From Nitrospirota bacterium (GTDB taxonomy: Bacteria > Nitrospirota > UBA9217): a DNA stretch of 64,000 nucleotides. Location: positions 62,001-126,000 of the forward strand of contig JAOUEV010000003.1 of the NCBI GenBank assembly GCA_029858565.1, in the 5' to 3' direction. Below, piece by piece: positions 61,966-64,000 of this stretch (its first letter is position 1; each line of letters starts with the position of its first letter). The notes under the pieces were generated by a model. That model did not search any database. It saw nothing but the letters and a program-made list of their open reading frames with translations, and was not told where the DNA came from. The translations under genes were made by a program, and so were the position numbers.

Positions 61966-62957
61966 AGTTTGATTTCCCGGAGGAACTTGGATGCTTCCTC
62001 GGGAGGGGTGGGATTGATGTAGAAACCCGATCCCCATTCGAAGCCGGCAATGTTCGTCAGCTTCGGCATGAGCTCGATATGCCAATGATAGTAGTCGTTC
62101 ACTTCCTCGCGGAAGGGCGAGGTATGGATGACGAAGTTGTAGGGCGGGAAGGACAGGGCCTTGTCGATCCGGCGCAGCGTGTCCTGGAGCAGGAACGCCA
62201 GGTCGCGGAAGTCGTCCCTGGTGGAGCAGGCGTAGCAGGAAATGTGCTTCTTCGGCAGTATCCAGGTCTCAAAGGGGAACCGCGGCGCGTAAGGGGCCAG
62301 GGCCACGAACAGCGATGTTTCCGCGACCAGGCGGGTCCGCGACTGCAGTTCCTGGCGGATGATGTCGCAATAGATGCAGCGCTCCTTCAGGTCATAATGT
62401 TTTTTACAGCCGTCGATCTCCTCCTGCACCTGGATCGGCACGATGGGCAGGGCGATGAGCTGCGAATGGCTGTGCTCAAGCGTGGCCCCGGCGGCAAAAC
62501 CCTCGTTCTTGAAGATCAGCGTGTATTGGAAGCGTTTGTCCTTTTTCAGGTCCTCCATGCGCTCACGGAAGGCCCAGAGCACCTCTTCCACTGCCTTGCC
62601 GGTCATGGTCGCCAGAGTGGCGTTGTGATCGGGGTTCTCAATGAAGACCTCGTGGGCCCCGATGCCGTTCATCTTGTCGAAGATCCCCTCGCCCTGCTTG
62701 TTCAGGTCGCCTTCGATCTGGAGCGCAGGGAACTTGTTCGGCACCACCCTGAGACGCCAGCCCGCCTGGTTCGGCTGTCCGGCATCGCGGAAGGCGAGGA
62801 TCTCCTGAGGGGTCGTACGCTCGTTGCCCGCGCAAAAAGGACAGAACCCGCCGCGTTTCTTGGCACGCTGGTCCTGAAAATCCGCCGGCTTCTTGCCGCG
62901 GTCCGATGATATGATGACCCACCGTCCGGTGATGGGATCTTTCCGTAGTTCAGGCAT
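61962..62957 (-). CDS. galT: Galactose-1-phosphate uridylyltransferase
   Basis: The 331-residue HIT-superfamily enzyme exchanges UMP between UDP-glucose and galactose-1-phosphate. The active-site motif is HSHSQLIALP (His-x-His-x-Gln). Zn-binding Cys occur in FCPFCAGNER. The length is that of the standard GalT. It lies in an operon with glgA, which it overlaps by four bases. In this context it may act on nucleotide sugars rather than on galactose only. Confidence 0.93.
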   Translation of the reverse strand: MPELRKDPITGRWVIISSDRGKKPADFQDQRAKKRGGFCPFCAGNERTTPQEILAFRDAGQPNQAGWRLRVVPNKFPALQIEGDLNKQGEGIFDKMNGIGAHEVFIENPDHNATLATMTGKAVEEVLWAFRERMEDLKKDKRFQYTLIFKNEGFAAGATLEHSHSQLIALPIVPIQVQEEIDGCKKHYDLKERCIYCDIIRQELQSRTRLVAETSLFVALAPYAPRFPFETWILPKKHISCYACSTRDDFRDLAFLLQDTLRRIDKALSFPPYNFVIHTSPFREEVNDYYHWHIELMPKLTNIAGFEWGSGFYINPTPPEEASKFLREIKL

Positions 62958-63060
62958 GCTTGCTCCTCTCGCCGCGGTACCGATAGTAAGGACTGTTCAC
63001 GAATTCCCTAATTATAACGTTCCCCTCCCGCCTTGTCAAAACAACTTCGGAGAATCGACT

Positions 63061-63088
63061 TTGCTTTTCCCCTGTTTTGGGCTAAGAT
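63061..63088 (+). promoter_or_regulatory. Possible promoter of the DUF721 gene
   Basis: TTGCTT at 63061-63066 and TAAGAT at 63083-63088 are 16 bases apart, about 120 bases before the ATG. The stretch after it contains one arm of family D (GGTCCTCAGTGTC near 63181). Weak evidence. Confidence 0.3.
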
Positions 63089-63207
63089 TGGTTCAGCTAG
63101 AGGGGTCGAAAGAAGCAGGATCGGACACGTGGATACCGCGCAACGGCCATGAACATTATGATATTTCACGGCCTTTTCATGGTCCTCAGTGTCGAATAAG
63201 GAAACGT

Positions 63208-63687
63208 ATGCGTTCCAGGAAGATCGAGCTTGTGTCCCGCACCATCGAGAAACTGCTCGCGGCCCGTGGGTGGTCATCGAGACTGAAAGAATATCGTGTC
63301 CTCGGCATCTGGGACCGATGCGTCGGCGCAAGCATTGCGGCGCATGCGCAGCCTGTCATGATCCGGGGAAAGAAGCTGACCGTGATCGTGGACAGTTCGG
63401 CGTGGATGCAGCAGATCTCCCTTCTCCGGCCGGAGATCATGGAGAAGTTGAACAGGAGCCTGGGGGAAGAGGCAGTGGAGAGCATTGCGCTCAAGCTCGG
63501 GGAAATGAAATCATCGGGATCCGGTAACGAAGGGCGGAAGATCGCACGGCGGAGCCTGAATGCCGAGGAACGCAAGCGGATCGAAGAATATGTTCAGGGG
63601 ATCGGGGATGAAGATGTCCGTGACCGGCTGAAACATCTCATTGAAAAGGACCTGGCCAGCAAGAAACCATCCTCTTCGCGCAACTGA
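63208..63687 (+). CDS. DUF721 (DciA-like) protein
   Basis: The 159-residue protein begins MRSRKIELVSRTIEKLLAAR and has the DUF721 pattern: GIWDRCVGASIAAHAQPVM, GKKLTVIVDSSAWMQQISLL and LRPEIMEKLNRSLGEEAVESI. DciA proteins load the replicative helicase. This copy has an extra charged tail. ATG 63208 follows TAAGGAAAC. Confidence 0.85.
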   Translation: MRSRKIELVSRTIEKLLAARGWSSRLKEYRVLGIWDRCVGASIAAHAQPVMIRGKKLTVIVDSSAWMQQISLLRPEIMEKLNRSLGEEAVESIALKLGEMKSSGSGNEGRKIARRSLNAEERKRIEEYVQGIGDEDVRDRLKHLIEKDLASKKPSSSRN

Positions 63688-63694
63688 CCTTCAA

Positions 63695-64000
63695 TCATTT
63701 CATGTCGTAGATATCCTTCATCTCGCGAGAATATGCGCCACCCGGCTCATGTACCACCAAAGGCGGAAGCATTTCAACGCCTGTTCCGCCTTCTTTTACC
63801 GCTTCCAGAAGCACCAGTGCTGCGGGCTTGTCCTGATAAGGATGGACCAGCCTGGCGCGTTTTGGCTCAAGTCTCCTCTTCCGCATCAGGGCCATGAGTT
63901 CCGCCAGCCGGGACGCAGGAAAGACGATATTGTACCTTCCTCCCTGCTTCAGATGCTTCCCCAGGTCAAACCAGAACTCGATCCGTGCGAGCATATCCTG
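63695..64000 (-). CDS. tRNA1(Val) (adenine(37)-N6)-methyltransferase-like protein, partial
   Basis: The frame enters from the right edge and ends at 63695; about 102 residues are visible. The end of the AdoMet methyltransferase fold reads LKQGGRYNIVFPASRLAELM then RKRRLEPKRARLVHPYQ and ALVLLEAVKEGG. This matches the C-terminus of TrmN6/YfiC-type enzymes, which methylate tRNA1(Val). The catalytic NPPY motif would lie outside the window. Confidence 0.75.
   Translation of the reverse strand, partial: QDMLARIEFWFDLGKHLKQGGRYNIVFPASRLAELMALMRKRRLEPKRARLVHPYQDKPAALVLLEAVKEGGTGVEMLPPLVVHEPGGAYSREMKDIYDMK

Overview
The window is about 64 kb of a GC-rich Gram-negative bacterial chromosome (about 60 percent G+C by eye, not computed). 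A lipid II and isoprenoid block (uppS-cdsA-dxr-rseP-ispG-proS), a group 3b [NiFe]-hydrogenase, a ferredoxin-linked 2-oxoacid oxidoreductase, a class I two-subunit fumarase with an LDH-like malate dehydrogenase, a GH57 glucanotransferase and many sigma-54 or GAF-type regulators suggest an anaerobic or facultative Nitrospirota or Desulfobacterota-like organism. This placement is an inference; there is no rRNA or other phylogenetic marker to settle it.

Layout. 0-8 kb: SppA peptidase, a TPR protein, a ParE/RelE-type toxin-antitoxin pair, recN, two subunits of a 2-oxoacid:ferredoxin oxidoreductase, cysK and a cysteine desulfurase. 7.8-9 kb: small DUF4160/DUF2442 genes and an unrecognised gene in an AT-richer patch. 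9-16.5 kb: an NtrC-type regulator, an ABC exporter, GH57 4-alpha-glucanotransferase and an exported FG-GAP protein. 16.5-24.1 kb: the uppS-cdsA-dxr-rseP-ispG run, an orphan mntA with a deleted hepT, and proS. 24.1-25 kb: a NifU-like gene with an in-frame TGA, read here as selenocysteine, and two small genes. 25-31.5 kb: a GspE/PilB ATPase, a CNNM/CorC-type protein, mdh, fumarase alpha and beta, and apt. 31.6-35.6 kb: a defence-like island holding a Panacea antitoxin/toxin pair, a Ser/Thr kinase, a protein of unknown function and a PD-(D/E)XK-like nuclease. 35.6-40 kb: the hydrogenase operon on the minus strand. 40-44 kb: MurNAc recycling genes (a MurU-AmgK fusion and a NamZ-like protein) with a GxxExxY gene between them. 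45-47.2 kb: a Type II restriction-modification cassette. 47.5-55.8 kb: a Lon-family protease, a NahK-like sugar kinase, a cyclophilin-like protein, a PAP2 lipoprotein, ilvA and pcnB. 55.8-60.4 kb: a candidate structured RNA, rlmD, a response regulator and a GAF-rich histidine kinase. 60.5-64 kb: glgA, galT, a DUF721 (DciA-like) gene and a partial tRNA methyltransferase.

Two signals are not explained by ordinary gene content. First, the NifU-like gene at 24165-24419 runs through an in-frame TGA at the second cysteine position of the NifU CxxC motif. A 6-bp stem with a GGTCG loop starts 14 nt after that TGA, which fits a bacterial SECIS element. Second, many intergenic gaps hold short degenerate words repeated with a 7-9 bp period. 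The words are mirrored as inverted repeats and often nested inside one another. One copy is translated as an interdomain linker in the MurU-AmgK fusion, and another surrounds the GxxExxY gene.

Several genes fit together. cysK and the desulfurase handle sulfur (and possibly selenium) as cysteine. GH57, glgA and galT handle storage polysaccharide and sugar nucleotides. NamZ, AmgK-MurU and the NahK-like kinase fit cell-wall amino-sugar salvage.
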